A DNA stretch of 38,196 bases. It comes from Hyphomicrobiales bacterium. GTDB taxonomy: Bacteria > Pseudomonadota > Alphaproteobacteria > Rhizobiales > Rhizobiaceae. This document shows, piece by piece, positions 1 to 9,214 of the stretch. The notes under the pieces are model-generated. The model was not told the origin of the DNA. It saw only the letters and a list, made by a program, of their open reading frames with translations, and ran no database searches. Numbering within the stretch: position 1 is the first letter of the stretch; every line of letters starts with the position of its first letter. The stretch lies in NCBI GenBank assembly GCA_900471605.1, contig UCEY01000007.1, positions 1-38,196 of the forward strand, read 5' to 3'. Position numbers and translations under genes: made by a program.

Positions 1-189
1 AAACCCGGGGCGGTTCACTGAGATGTTGAAAAGGTTCCTGAATCTTTCACCAACGACTTTTCAATATCGCTAATGCCTTCCCTGCTAAGCCTGACTAATA
101 CGAGAACTCAGTGAACATTCGATCCGCCATGGCGGGTGGCATCCACACATTACCCACCGCTTACCCACACGGTCAGCGCGAAGGAGAAG

Positions 190-837
190 TCATGCCTCGC
201 CTAGTAGATCCTTTAGCCGTGGATGCCGCCGGATGTCGTCGACCGAGTTGAAGGCTACAGCATCCCAGCCGGCACTTTTTGCCACCTCGACGACTTCAGG
301 CTGATCATCGAAAAATATCGGGCGCTCATCTGGATCTATGTTCAAAGCCTTGTTGATTGCTTCGAAGAAGCCGTTTTCAGTTTTTAAGAGCCCCATCTCC
401 GCGCTGTAGAACATTTTCTCGAAGTAATCGCAGAACCTCAGGTCGTTCCAGAGGAAATTTGCCCTATGATGCTCCTGTCCGGTTGCAACAAAGATTCGCA
501 CGTTCCGCGTCTTCAAGATTCCCGCCAGAGCAAAGACCTCCCTCTGTACATTGGAATCCTTTTCGAACCAGTAGTCCACGAAGTCATCAACGCTGCCCTG
601 ATAGCCAGTTTGAGGAAGAACTTCAGCCAGCGATGACTTGAGATCCCTCCGGCCTCTAACGCAATTGGCCATTCTTGAGGACGATCGCGTATCAACCGAA
701 CCGAAAAAGAGAGATTGAAAAACGCAACGATCAACCCCTAGGTCCGCCTCTATGGTTGCATCCCATGGTTTTCGGCGAGACTCATCCGCATGCCATCCAT
801 CTATAAGTACCCCATCGACATCAAAGAATACCTTCAT
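190..837 (-). CDS. HAD-superfamily hydrolase
   Basis: A haloacid-dehalogenase-like hydrolase of about 215 residues, probably a cytoplasmic phosphatase of unknown substrate. Seen: the N-terminal FDVDGVLIDGW motif carries the DxD nucleophile pair (Asp6, Asp8). A mid-protein FVATGQ stretch fits motif II, a Lys sits in the GLLKTENGF segment (motif III), and IFFDDQPE near the C-terminus is the acidic motif IV. The order matches HAD subfamily I. The ATG at 837 is preferred over one further upstream because DVDG should begin almost at the N-terminus and a GGAAGG-type ribosome site lies just before it. It stands alone, so the context gives no substrate. Confidence 0.8.
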   Translation of the reverse strand: MKVFFDVDGVLIDGWHADESRRKPWDATIEADLGVDRCVFQSLFFGSVDTRSSSRMANCVRGRRDLKSSLAEVLPQTGYQGSVDDFVDYWFEKDSNVQREVFALAGILKTRNVRIFVATGQEHHRANFLWNDLRFCDYFEKMFYSAEMGLLKTENGFFEAINKALNIDPDERPIFFDDQPEVVEVAKSAGWDAVAFNSVDDIRRHPRLKDLLGEA

Positions 838-1066
838 CCCACCCACCTTCCACGCTGACAGCCTTACCAAGCTTTATCCTGCTCATCATCGCTGCCTTGG
901 AACGCTTGCCGATAGGTATAGGCTTGAGATTGAGGATGGTTTCAATGCCTGAGCGCCGCTCAGCCTTAAGGTAACAAAGGTCGAGCTGACGAATACCTGA
1001 TATTTGACGTCCATCGAATCCCCCAAAAACGGCGATAGAGCAATACCAAAGCGCCTGGTTGTTCGA

Positions 1067-1342
1067 TTAGTCTCTTCCCAGCTTTCCCACCAGAACCTTG
1101 TTGCCGTCCTTGTTGCCGCACTCACAGCGCAGCCTGCTACCAAGGTTGGACAGATACTGGTTGCCGTGGTGCTGGATGATAGCTGCCCCGTCCAGCCATG
1201 TGATCTTGCTACACTTCCCACATTTGGCACCCACGACCTCCCACTCCTGTAAACTTTTCAAGGTCAGCGTCTGATGGCCGTCGAATTTCTCGAAGCTAAC
1301 CGGCTGGAACGGCGCGAGGTCGATGCTACGGCGGTGCTTCAT
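1067..1342 (-). CDS. Small zinc-ribbon-like protein
   Basis: A hypothetical protein of 91 residues. Seen: two cysteine pairs, CGKC in the middle and CEC near the C-terminus, about 35 residues apart, which could bind one zinc ion as a zinc ribbon. The start at 1342 lies one base after the stop of the gene before it (TGA-C-ATG), so the two are probably translationally coupled. A longer start at 1384 would overlap that gene and is less likely. Function is not recognised. If the SOS box upstream of its partner works, this gene would be induced by DNA damage too. Confidence 0.6.
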   Translation of the reverse strand: MKHRRSIDLAPFQPVSFEKFDGHQTLTLKSLQEWEVVGAKCGKCSKITWLDGAAIIQHHGNQYLSNLGSRLRCECGNKDGNKVLVGKLGRD

Positions 1343-1343
1343 G

Positions 1344-1556
1344 TCACGTCCCGCGTTGGAAGCGTGGTTGCCAGCCTCGTCCAATTCCGTGGCTTAGAAT
1401 GGTGGAGGCTATGGCGAGTTGGTCGTGCAGGAATTCTGCATCGGCAATGACGTGGCGAAGTGCCGCCAACGCGTCACCGCCGTGCGCATCGAGAATGCCT
1501 TGAGCCGGGTCGTCCACTGGCAACGGGGATTCATCATGGCGAGCTTGAGCTGTCAT
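1344..1556 (-). CDS. Small protein, first gene of a putative SOS-controlled pair
   Basis: A 70-residue hypothetical protein. The start at 1556 is chosen because a strong AGGAG ribosome site precedes it. The upstream extension to 1718 runs through the promoter region and looks non-coding. The protein is acidic at its N-terminus and helical in the middle (DALAALRHVIADAEFLHDQLAIAS). No known domain is recognised. It is followed directly by the zinc-ribbon-like gene on the same strand. The GAAC-N7-GAAC motif 47-61 bases upstream suggests LexA control. Confidence 0.55.
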   Translation of the reverse strand: MTAQARHDESPLPVDDPAQGILDAHGGDALAALRHVIADAEFLHDQLAIASTILSHGIGRGWQPRFQRGT

Positions 1557-1602
1557 GGGCAGTACTCCTGAAAGGTAGGACAAATTTCCGAAGCCGGAAT
1601 AT

Positions 1603-1617
1603 GTTCCTATTTTGTTC
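1603..1617 (-). promoter_or_regulatory. Putative LexA (SOS) box
   Basis: The plus strand reads GTTCCTATTTTGTTC, an exact GTTC-N7-GTTC direct repeat, the form of LexA box known in alphaproteobacteria. In the direction of the downstream gene this is GAAC-N7-GAAC. A third GTTC follows at eight-base spacing. The site lies 47 bases before the start at 1556, where an operator or promoter would be expected. Confidence 0.6.
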
Positions 1618-1827
1618 TCACGAATGTTCAGAGTCAAGCCAGCTGAATGAAAAAAGCCCGACGCTTTTGGTCCGGCATTTGCAGTGATGAGACGGTCCCA
1701 CCTGAATTCGGAGATCACTTCTAAGCCGAACGTAATGCACGTGGTGGGTGTGGCCTTGGCGCTACAGCCTTTTTAGCGAGACTAGCTATATTTGATGAAA
1801 GTCAATTTTCGGTCGCAACGAGGATTT

Positions 1828-2487
1828 ATGATGAAAAAGCTTCTCTATACCGCAGCTGCAGTGTTTGCCCTTGCCGGTGTTGCCAAGGCCGCCGATGCAG
1901 TTGATCAGGTTCCGACTGCGCCTGTTGCGCAGGAAGCCCCCGTCGTCTTCTCCTGGAGTGGCCCCTACGTCGGTATTCACGGTGGTTACGGTTGGGGTGA
2001 TGCAGACTCGACGATCAGCGGCGCACCCGTGACCTTTAGCAGTGATCTCGACGGCGGCCTCTTCGGTGGGTTCGTGGGCTATAACTACCAGTTCAGCAAC
2101 AACCTTGTGATCGGCGTCGAAGGGGATCTCGATTACAACTGGAACGAGGACGAAATTACCGCTGGGGCTGAAGTTAAAACCGAATGGCAAGGATCCGCAC
2201 GTGTCCGTCTCGGTTACGCTTTCGACCGCGCTCTGGTCTACGCAACTGGCGGCTGGGCTGGTACGCGCGGTGAAGCATCCGTACCTGGCTTCGGCGAACG
2301 CAGCGAGACTTTTAGCGGCTACACCGTTGGCGCTGGCCTCGACTACGCCTTTACGGACAACATCTTCGCCCGCGTTGAATATCGCTACACCGACTTCGGC
2401 AGCGAGACCTTTGATTTTGGCGCCGGCACCATCGATACGGATTTCAATCAGCATGCTGTCAAGGTGGGCCTTGGTGTGAAGTTCTGA
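1828..2487 (+). CDS. Outer-membrane beta-barrel protein (Omp25/RopB-like)
   Basis: A porin-family surface protein of about 219 residues with an eight-stranded barrel, exported to the outer membrane. Seen: a signal peptide (MMKKLLYTAAAVFALAGVAKA, cleaved before ADAVDQ), then W-S-G-P-Y-V-G-I-H-G-G-Y-G-W-G, the typical opening of Omp25/RopB barrels. Alternating aromatic strands follow, with GGLFGGFVGYNYQF and RVEYRYTDFG motifs and a terminal phenylalanine (KVGLGVKF), the sorting signal of barrel proteins. The start at 1828 has an ACGAGGA ribosome site five bases upstream; the ATG at 1831 is an alternative. A terminator follows, so it is monocistronic. Confidence 0.9.
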   Translation: MMKKLLYTAAAVFALAGVAKAADAVDQVPTAPVAQEAPVVFSWSGPYVGIHGGYGWGDADSTISGAPVTFSSDLDGGLFGGFVGYNYQFSNNLVIGVEGDLDYNWNEDEITAGAEVKTEWQGSARVRLGYAFDRALVYATGGWAGTRGEASVPGFGERSETFSGYTVGAGLDYAFTDNIFARVEYRYTDFGSETFDFGAGTIDTDFNQHAVKVGLGVKF

Positions 2488-2518
2488 GCTGACGAAAAAA
2501 GCGCATGCCTTAGAAGGG

Positions 2519-2537
2519 CCCGCTTCGGCGGGTTTTT
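2519..2537 (+). terminator. Rho-independent terminator of the beta-barrel gene
   Basis: CCCGC-TTCG-GCGGG forms a five-pair stem closed by a stable TTCG tetraloop, followed at once by TTTTT. It begins 32 bases after the stop of the outer-membrane gene. Confidence 0.85.
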
Positions 2538-3248
2538 CTTTGCCGCATCGCGAGGGCTTGCGCCAGGCGGACCGGCGCGAGCCTACTTCTTTCCGCATAG
2601 GCATCGCTAGACGGAAGCCGCCGCGATCGGATGTGCATAGCCACCGAACTCGTTCATTCTGCAGCCTTGCAATTGAGTCGCGAGGATGGATTTGATGAAC
2701 TACTGGACCCGGCATTGGTGTTGGATCGTGGAGACTTTAGGAATTTAAGGGCTACGCCGCTTTTTTGGCGCCATTTTTTCTTCTGTAGGAAGAGTCGCCG
2801 CGGTGGGCCTGATGCCTCAGACAGGCTTATCGAATTTTGGCACCAAAGTAGTTTTCGGCCCCGGAAAGCCGTATGTGATTCCTTGCAATCTTAGCCCTAG
2901 GACGGCACCGTAGGTGGTCACTTCAGCTCTCTGTCAACATCGTTTTGCCCCTTACGTCTACGCGGACTCATCGACGCCAATTTGATCTTCAAACGTTGAT
3001 CCAAGCGTAAGGTAAACATCCGGCGAAGGCTGCTTCCTGGCCCCCCAGTTCTCCGTGACCCATGGAGAAGGCAGGCACAATACTGTATGCTTTAGGCAGG
3101 CGAATAATTTTCTTGTCGCGGTAAGGGGTGCGCAATGACCTACAGGACTGGCTCCATTACCACTGCCTGCCCACGCGGCAAACCCGCCCTACAATCCCCA
3201 AGCAAGGGAATTTGGTGCGTTCACTGCAAGAACGGATCAAGGAAGTAG
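2538..3248. other. Stretch with no convincing gene
   Basis: About 710 bases without a supported gene. Short open frames exist on both strands (for example 2631-2894) but have no ribosome site, no recognisable domain and a composition unlike the neighbours. The stretch lies between the terminator and IS66 remains and may be decayed mobile DNA. Confidence 0.4.
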
Positions 3249-3275
3249 GTAACGGCGCTTGCTCGCAATGGAGCG
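3249..3275 (+). repeat. Possible IS66 terminal inverted repeat
   Basis: The sequence GTAACGGCGCTTGCTCGCAA lies about 50 bases beyond the stop of the IS66 transposase fragment. IS66 elements usually begin with GTAA, so this may be the surviving end. The partner end was not found, because the element is cut at the other side. Confidence 0.35.
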
Positions 3276-3300
3276 GGAGCCGACACGCAACCGCTGTCAG

Positions 3301-4780
<1,480 letters not shown>

Positions 4781-5638
4781 TCAGGCGGGCTCGTGAGCCT
4801 GTTCGCGGAGCCATTCGCAGAGCAGTCTGGGCGCGAGGCGGGGGTCGTCCGTGCGCATAAGCGCAAAATGCCAGGCGGGCCCGCTCAGCACGTAGGAAAA
4901 CGGCGCGATCAGCAATCCCTTTTCCAGAAGCGGCCGAAACAACACCGGCGACAGCAGCGCCACCCCGACGCCGGCCAGTGCCGCATTGGCGTCCAACTCA
5001 TGCGTTGGGTAATCGATCGCTACAAATCGCAGAGCTTGCGATACCTCGCACCGGGCGCCCCCGAACCAAGCATGCCAATCCGGATGCGGCAAAAGCTCGA
5101 AATCTGCAAGCGCATCCGGCATGATCAAGTTCCGCGTTCCCAAGAGAGAAGGCGCCAGCATTGGCGTCACCTCAACGGGGGCAAGCCGATATTCATCAAG
5201 CCCTTGCCATCCGCCACGACCCGTCCTTATCGCAACGTCGAACGCACTGGGATCGCGGACATCGGCTGAGACATCGACCTCGATGGGGGATGTTCCCGCA
5301 GAGGAATAGCGTGCCAGGCGTGGCGCGAGCCAGCGTGACGCGAATGTCGGAGGTGCGGTCAATCGGAGTGGTGGGGTGGTTGCCTGAAACTCGTCGATCG
5401 CGCCGGCGATATCGTGCAACGCCGCGCGAATTCGGCCAGCCAGCAGAGCGGCCCCTGGCATCGGGACAACGCGTCGTCCCGCTCGTTGGAAGAGCGGCTG
5501 GCCAAGTTCGGCCTCCAATGTTCGGATACGGAGGCTGACGGCAGCGGGTGTCAGGCATAACCGTTCGGCCGCGCGGGCAAAGCTGCCGGTGGAAACACAC
5601 GTTTCCAATATGCGCAGGGACTCCAACGGCAGCCGCAT
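4781..5638 (-). CDS. LysR-family transcriptional regulator
   Basis: A LysR-type regulator of 285 residues, closest in style to the GcvA group. Seen: an N-terminal winged helix-turn-helix (residues 3-60, LESLRILETCVSTGSFARAA then LTPAAVSLRIRTLEAELGQPLF), a linker helix, and an effector-binding domain with the PPLRLTAPPTFASRWLAPRL opening usual for this group. It is transcribed away from the DUF3237 gene, with 107 bases between them, so that gene is its likely target along with its own promoter. A perfect inverted repeat in this gap is a candidate binding site. The effector is unknown. Confidence 0.9.
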   Translation of the reverse strand: MRLPLESLRILETCVSTGSFARAAERLCLTPAAVSLRIRTLEAELGQPLFQRAGRRVVPMPGAALLAGRIRAALHDIAGAIDEFQATTPPLRLTAPPTFASRWLAPRLARYSSAGTSPIEVDVSADVRDPSAFDVAIRTGRGGWQGLDEYRLAPVEVTPMLAPSLLGTRNLIMPDALADFELLPHPDWHAWFGGARCEVSQALRFVAIDYPTHELDANAALAGVGVALLSPVLFRPLLEKGLLIAPFSYVLSGPAWHFALMRTDDPRLAPRLLCEWLREQAHEPA

Positions 5639-5664
5639 GATCTTGTCTCTTTTGATTAGTTTTT

Positions 5665-5681
5665 CTTGTGGTGGTCACAAG
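5665..5681. promoter_or_regulatory. Perfect inverted repeat in LysR/DUF3237 divergent promoter
   Basis: CTTGTG-GTGGT-CACAAG, six-base arms around a five-base spacer, 27 bases upstream of the LysR start. LysR proteins usually bind an interrupted dyad in such divergent gaps, so this is a candidate operator. Confidence 0.5.
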
Positions 5682-5745
5682 CAAAGCGCGTTTTGTAGAC
5701 ACAGCGCCTTCAAGTAGGGTTTAGATCCAACATAGGCGATCCCAC

Positions 5746-6204
5746 ATGTCCCTGCAATCTCGACGCTTGTTCACATTGTTTCTCACTCTTCATCCGGCGC
5801 TGGAACTTGGTATGACACCGGCCGGAAGCCGCCGCATATTTCCCGTTTCGGGCGGATATTTCCAAGGCAAGAGGCTGAAAGGAGAGGTGTCTCCGCTGAT
5901 CGGCTCTGATCTCCTGTTGGCCCGCGCAGACGGCACTTTTCAGCAAGATGTAAGGCTCTTGCTGATCGCCGATGACGGCGGCCTGATCTTGATGACCTAT
6001 CGCGGCGTCAGGCGGTCCTCCCAGGCTGTCGACGAGCGTCTCGCTCGCAGCGAAGCGGTTGATGATGCCGAATACTATCTCCGGACAACGCCCTATTTCG
6101 AAACCGCCGCCCCACACCACGCCTGGCTCAACCAGATCGTGGCGGTCGCGAAAGGCGGGCGGCGTCCTGGTGGCGTCGAGTATGATGTATTCGAAATTCT
6201 TTAG
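5746..6204 (+). CDS. DUF3237 family protein
   Basis: A 152-residue protein matching the DUF3237 family, whose biochemical role is not settled. Seen: a beta-rich protein with the characteristic G-S-R-R-I-F-P-V-S-G-G-Y-F-Q-G-K-R-L-K-G-E opening, then GSDLLLARADGTFQQDVRLLLIADDGGLILMTYRGVR and the C-terminal YYLRTTPYFETAAPHHAWLNQ. The length is usual for the family. It lies divergent to the LysR regulator, which probably controls it. These proteins often sit beside catabolic genes, and the alpha/beta hydrolase gene converges on it from the other side. Confidence 0.85.
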   Translation: MSLQSRRLFTLFLTLHPALELGMTPAGSRRIFPVSGGYFQGKRLKGEVSPLIGSDLLLARADGTFQQDVRLLLIADDGGLILMTYRGVRRSSQAVDERLARSEAVDDAEYYLRTTPYFETAAPHHAWLNQIVAVAKGGRRPGGVEYDVFEIL

Positions 6205-6320
6205 AGCGGTTCGCACTTATTTGGATCTGAACCCCTCACGAAGCCTTCATCCAGTTGCCCGGACAGCACATACAATCGGCTTCAGGTTCCGTGACCAACG
6301 CCTGCGCCCTGTCACAAGGC

Positions 6321-7226
6321 CTAAGCGACCGCACCAAAGCCCTCGAAAAATCTGGCCAAAGCCTCCGCAGTATCCTCTGGATATTCCTCCGGAAAAAAAT
6401 GCCCGCCAGGCATAGCGTGGCCTTCTACCCTATCACTCCATTGGCGCCAGAGCGCCAATGGCCCCCCATCTGAGGCGTACCATTTCTCAAGAGGACCGTT
6501 CACGCTCCAGAGTGCCAGCACCGGGCAGTGAACTCCACGACTTGCGGTTCGATCTTCTGCATCGTGCTCTCGATCGATAGTCGCAGCTGCTCGATATTCC
6601 TCGCAGATCGCGTGAATATGGTCCGGATCGCTCAGCGCGTGAACATAAGCACGTTTGATTTGAGGCGGGAAGGCCGTCACAGTGGATCCCCAACCCTCTA
6701 GTGCGTTGTCGATAACTGCTTCGGGCGCTACGCTGATGAGCTGTTCCGGGAACGGCGCCGATTGCGCGAGCAGGCTCCAGGGCCAGAATGCTAGCGCGAA
6801 ACGGTCGTCCGCACGGTCCCAAGCGTCGTAGGTGGGAACGATGTCGAGAACGGCCAACTTCTCGATTTGGCCCGGGTAGTCCAGTGCCATTCGATAAGCC
6901 ACACGGCCACCCCGGTCGTGGCCACAGACCTTGAAACCGGCAAATCCGATCTTTGCCATCAACTCGATCATGTCTTTCGCCATCGCACGCTTTGAGTAGG
7001 CGAAAGGGTCAGCAACAGCTGAAGGACAACTGCTGGCACCATAGCCCCTCAGATCGGCGCAGACGACGGTGAACTTGGACGCCATCAGCGGAGCAATGTC
7101 TCGCCACATGAGGTGTGTTTCGGGAAAGCCGTGCAGGAGCAGCAACGGCGGGCCGTCGCCGGTAACCGTGGCGAATATCGACGCATCGCATAGTGCGAAC
7201 AACTCTCCATATATTCGATCTGTCAT
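6321..7226 (-). CDS. Alpha/beta hydrolase, haloacetate-dehalogenase type
   Basis: A cytoplasmic hydrolase of 301 residues resembling fluoroacetate/haloacetate dehalogenases and epoxide hydrolases. Seen: the oxyanion motif LLLHGFPETH (His32), the nucleophile elbow CGHDRGGRV with Asp104 (an Asp, not a Ser, typical of dehalogenases and epoxide hydrolases), Arg105 and Arg108, Asp128 in VLDIVPT and the catalytic His276 in GGHFFPEE. Compared from memory with the fluoroacetate dehalogenase of Rhodopseudomonas palustris, Trp150 and Tyr211 of the halide pocket are kept. The His before the Trp is Pro149, so defluorination should not be assumed. It stands alone, convergent to the DUF3237 gene. Confidence 0.85.
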   Translation of the reverse strand: MTDRIYGELFALCDASIFATVTGDGPPLLLLHGFPETHLMWRDIAPLMASKFTVVCADLRGYGASSCPSAVADPFAYSKRAMAKDMIELMAKIGFAGFKVCGHDRGGRVAYRMALDYPGQIEKLAVLDIVPTYDAWDRADDRFALAFWPWSLLAQSAPFPEQLISVAPEAVIDNALEGWGSTVTAFPPQIKRAYVHALSDPDHIHAICEEYRAAATIDREHDAEDRTASRGVHCPVLALWSVNGPLEKWYASDGGPLALWRQWSDRVEGHAMPGGHFFPEEYPEDTAEALARFFEGFGAVA

Positions 7227-7536
7227 TGTCGTCTCATCTTAAGATTGGACCCACGTTTGACGCTCCGTTCAAGCATCATGACGTGGTGAAACGTTGTCAG
7301 TTGTGGCTCGCAGAGAACTCTGCCCGTCAGATTCTTGAGTATGGACACATATAGCTGGCTTTGCCGCCCGCGGCCGCATTGCGCATACGGGTAAAGGCAA
7401 TGATGCGAGTGGCTCTAACTCCGGGCTTTGGCACCTAACAACTAATGCGTCTTGGAACAGGCATTTCGACTCAACGGCTGCGAGTCGGATCCCGACAGGG
7501 CGACATACCTAAGACGTCCATTCGTGCCAGGATGCT
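7227..7536. other. Intergenic stretch with no gene seen
   Basis: About 310 bases between the hydrolase start and an IS481-type transposase tail. It should hold the promoter of the hydrolase. No convincing gene or repeat was found, and it probably includes decayed IS sequence. Confidence 0.35.
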
Positions 7537-7680
7537 CTAGATGTGGAGCCTCAACACGTTGTCGCTGTTCAGACTGAGGCGACTGATGGGTGTTTTTGAT
7601 TTTAAGCCGCCATGCGGACGATGCCAATTGTACATGTGGTTCCAGTTCGGCAGGTGGGCCTTTCGATGATAGCTACCCTC
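7537..7680 (-). pseudogene. IS481-type transposase, C-terminal fragment
   Basis: Only the last 45 or so residues of an integrase-core transposase survive. Seen: LPNWNHMYNWHRPHGGLKSK followed by TPISRLSLNSDNVLRLHI and a stop at 7537-7539, the hallmark C-terminal end of IS481-family transposases. Upstream of about 7680 the frame no longer resembles the family, and the catalytic DDE residues are missing. This relic marks the left border of the first catabolic block. Confidence 0.8.
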
Positions 7681-7965
7681 TTCTATCGATAAAAGCCCTC
7701 GCCAAAGCTGCGTTCTGCCAACCGCTCCTGACTCCAATCCCCAGGGCAGACATCACCCAGATTGTCGGCTATGGGCTTCTATAAGCGCTCAGTGAAGATT
7801 GGCGACGAGCGTCGAGGCATAAATTTCTCCTGACACTTGATTGATGTGTCGCACCTTGTGCGCTTGGCTACAGCGAGCCAACTATTTTCACAGGTCGAAA
7901 CCTTTCAGAACGTCGCAATCGGCCCGCCCTTGTCCCTGATAGCGAACGGATCAGGAGACGAACCT

Positions 7966-8746
7966 ATGATCACAGCCCGCCAGTCATATCGCCAATTCGC
8001 CTCACGCTTGAGAGCCAAGGAACCCCTTACTGGCACGTTCATCAAAACGCCCACCGGGCACGCAACGGGAATCCTTGGTCTTCTAGGGTTCGATTTCGTT
8101 GTTTTGGACATGGAGCACGCGGGTATTGATGTCGCGGCCCTCGACCAAATTCTGATTTCGGCGCGCGCGGCGGATGTGGCCTTTATTGTCCGCATATCCG
8201 AGGCCAGTCCGTCAAAAATTCTAACAGCGTTAGACCTTGGAGCAAATGGCATTCTTGTGCCTCATATCCGCACAGCTGAAGACGCTTCAGGGATCGTTGC
8301 CGCCTGCCGCTACAAGGGTGGAACCCGCGGTTTTGCTAACACGACAAGGGCGGGTGACTACGGGTTGGTGGGCTTTGAAGCTCATATCAGCAAGCAGGAC
8401 AACGAGGTCGTTTGTCTCGGCATGATTGAAGACGTGGAAGCAATCGAGGTTATCGATGACATCCTTTCGGTCCGCGGGTTGGACGGAATATTCATCGGGC
8501 GAGGAAATCTTACGGCCGCGCTGGGCCAGAAGGCAATCGACGATCCCGCCACAACAGAAGCGGCTGAGACCATTGCCCAAGCGGCCAAGCGACGGGATAT
8601 ACCCGTCATCACAATCGCCCTGGATAGCGCCGACGCGGTCTCCATGACTCGGCGTGACCGCAGTCATGATCGGCTCAGATCAGGGCTTCTTGATCAAAGG
8701 CGCGTGTGCCGCGCTTGATTCACTCAATACTTTCTTGAAGGGATAG
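7966..8746 (+). pseudogene. HpcH/HpaI-type aldolase with a C-terminal frameshift
   Basis: A class II pyruvate-type aldolase of the HpcH/HpaI/GarL family, cleaving or forming 4-hydroxy-2-keto acids. Seen: GFDFVVLDMEHAGID, the catalytic Arg of FIVRISEA, ANGILVPHIRTAEDA, the metal-binding Glu of CLGMIEDVEAI, and FIGRGNLTAALG. A good AGGAG site precedes the ATG at 7966. Near 8652 the frame breaks. As written the frame ends at 8718 with an unrelated tail, but another frame continues the family end (VTAVMIGSDQGFLIKGACAA) to a TAG at 8744-8746, three bases before the next gene. About 30 residues are affected. A real mutation or a sequencing error would look the same. Confidence 0.8.
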
Positions 8747-8749
8747 TCG

Positions 8750-9211
8750 ATGCACATCGATACCGACCGAATTAATCTTACCCAGCAGCTCCACTGCTTG
8801 CTGGTTGATTACTGGCACGATGTGGATGCCAACTGGGGAGAAAATGCTCCCGACTATTACACCCCGGATGGCCTATTTGAAGGGCCGGCCGCATCATATG
8901 TCGGCCGTGAGAAAATCCGGGCTTTTTACGCTTGGCGAAAGACGCGCGGCGCCCGCACCGTCGTGCACTCTGTACAGAATTTCCAGGCCTCCTTCGACGG
9001 AGGTCCGGAGAAGGCCAAATGCCACTGGATCCTCATGCTTTATGCAGCGGATGGGAAGCCTGTTCTGCCGACCCATCCGCCCATTCAGATCGCCTACATG
9101 ACAGATAGGCTGGTCAAGACGGAAGAGGGTTGGAAAGTCACATATCGAAAGTTCGACATTTGGTTCGAAGGGGGGACACCGGCGACCAATCCCGTTCTCG
9201 ACGATAAGTGA
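8750..9211 (+). CDS. SnoaL/NTF2-like domain protein
   Basis: A 153-residue protein with an NTF2-like (SnoaL_4-type) fold, a cone-shaped fold used by small dehydratases, isomerases and hydrolases. Seen: an N-terminal helix with LLVDYWHDVDANWG, then DYYTPDGLFEGP, VGREKIRAFYAWRKTRGART, an H-S-V-Q-N-F strand and the closing VTYRKFDIWFEGG. The D-Y-Y-x-x-D segment is usual in the family and may contribute an acidic residue. It starts three bases after the aldolase stop, so the two are one operon and probably act on the same pathway. The reaction is not predictable. Confidence 0.8.
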   Translation: MHIDTDRINLTQQLHCLLVDYWHDVDANWGENAPDYYTPDGLFEGPAASYVGREKIRAFYAWRKTRGARTVVHSVQNFQASFDGGPEKAKCHWILMLYAADGKPVLPTHPPIQIAYMTDRLVKTEEGWKVTYRKFDIWFEGGTPATNPVLDDK

Positions 9212-9214
9212 CGT

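Noticed and set aside
1755..1791. A sigma-70-type promoter for the beta-barrel gene with CTATAT as the -10 box
   Set aside because: CTATAT fits rhizobial -10 boxes, but no good -35 box lies at 16-18 bases, so it is not called.
2631..2894. An 87-residue plus-strand frame in the gap after the porin-like gene
   Set aside because: No ribosome site, no similarity I recognise, and an irregular composition; more likely decayed DNA.
6321..7226. Calling the hydrolase a fluoroacetate dehalogenase
   Set aside because: One pocket residue differs (Pro149 in place of His), so the specific activity is not supported by sequence alone.
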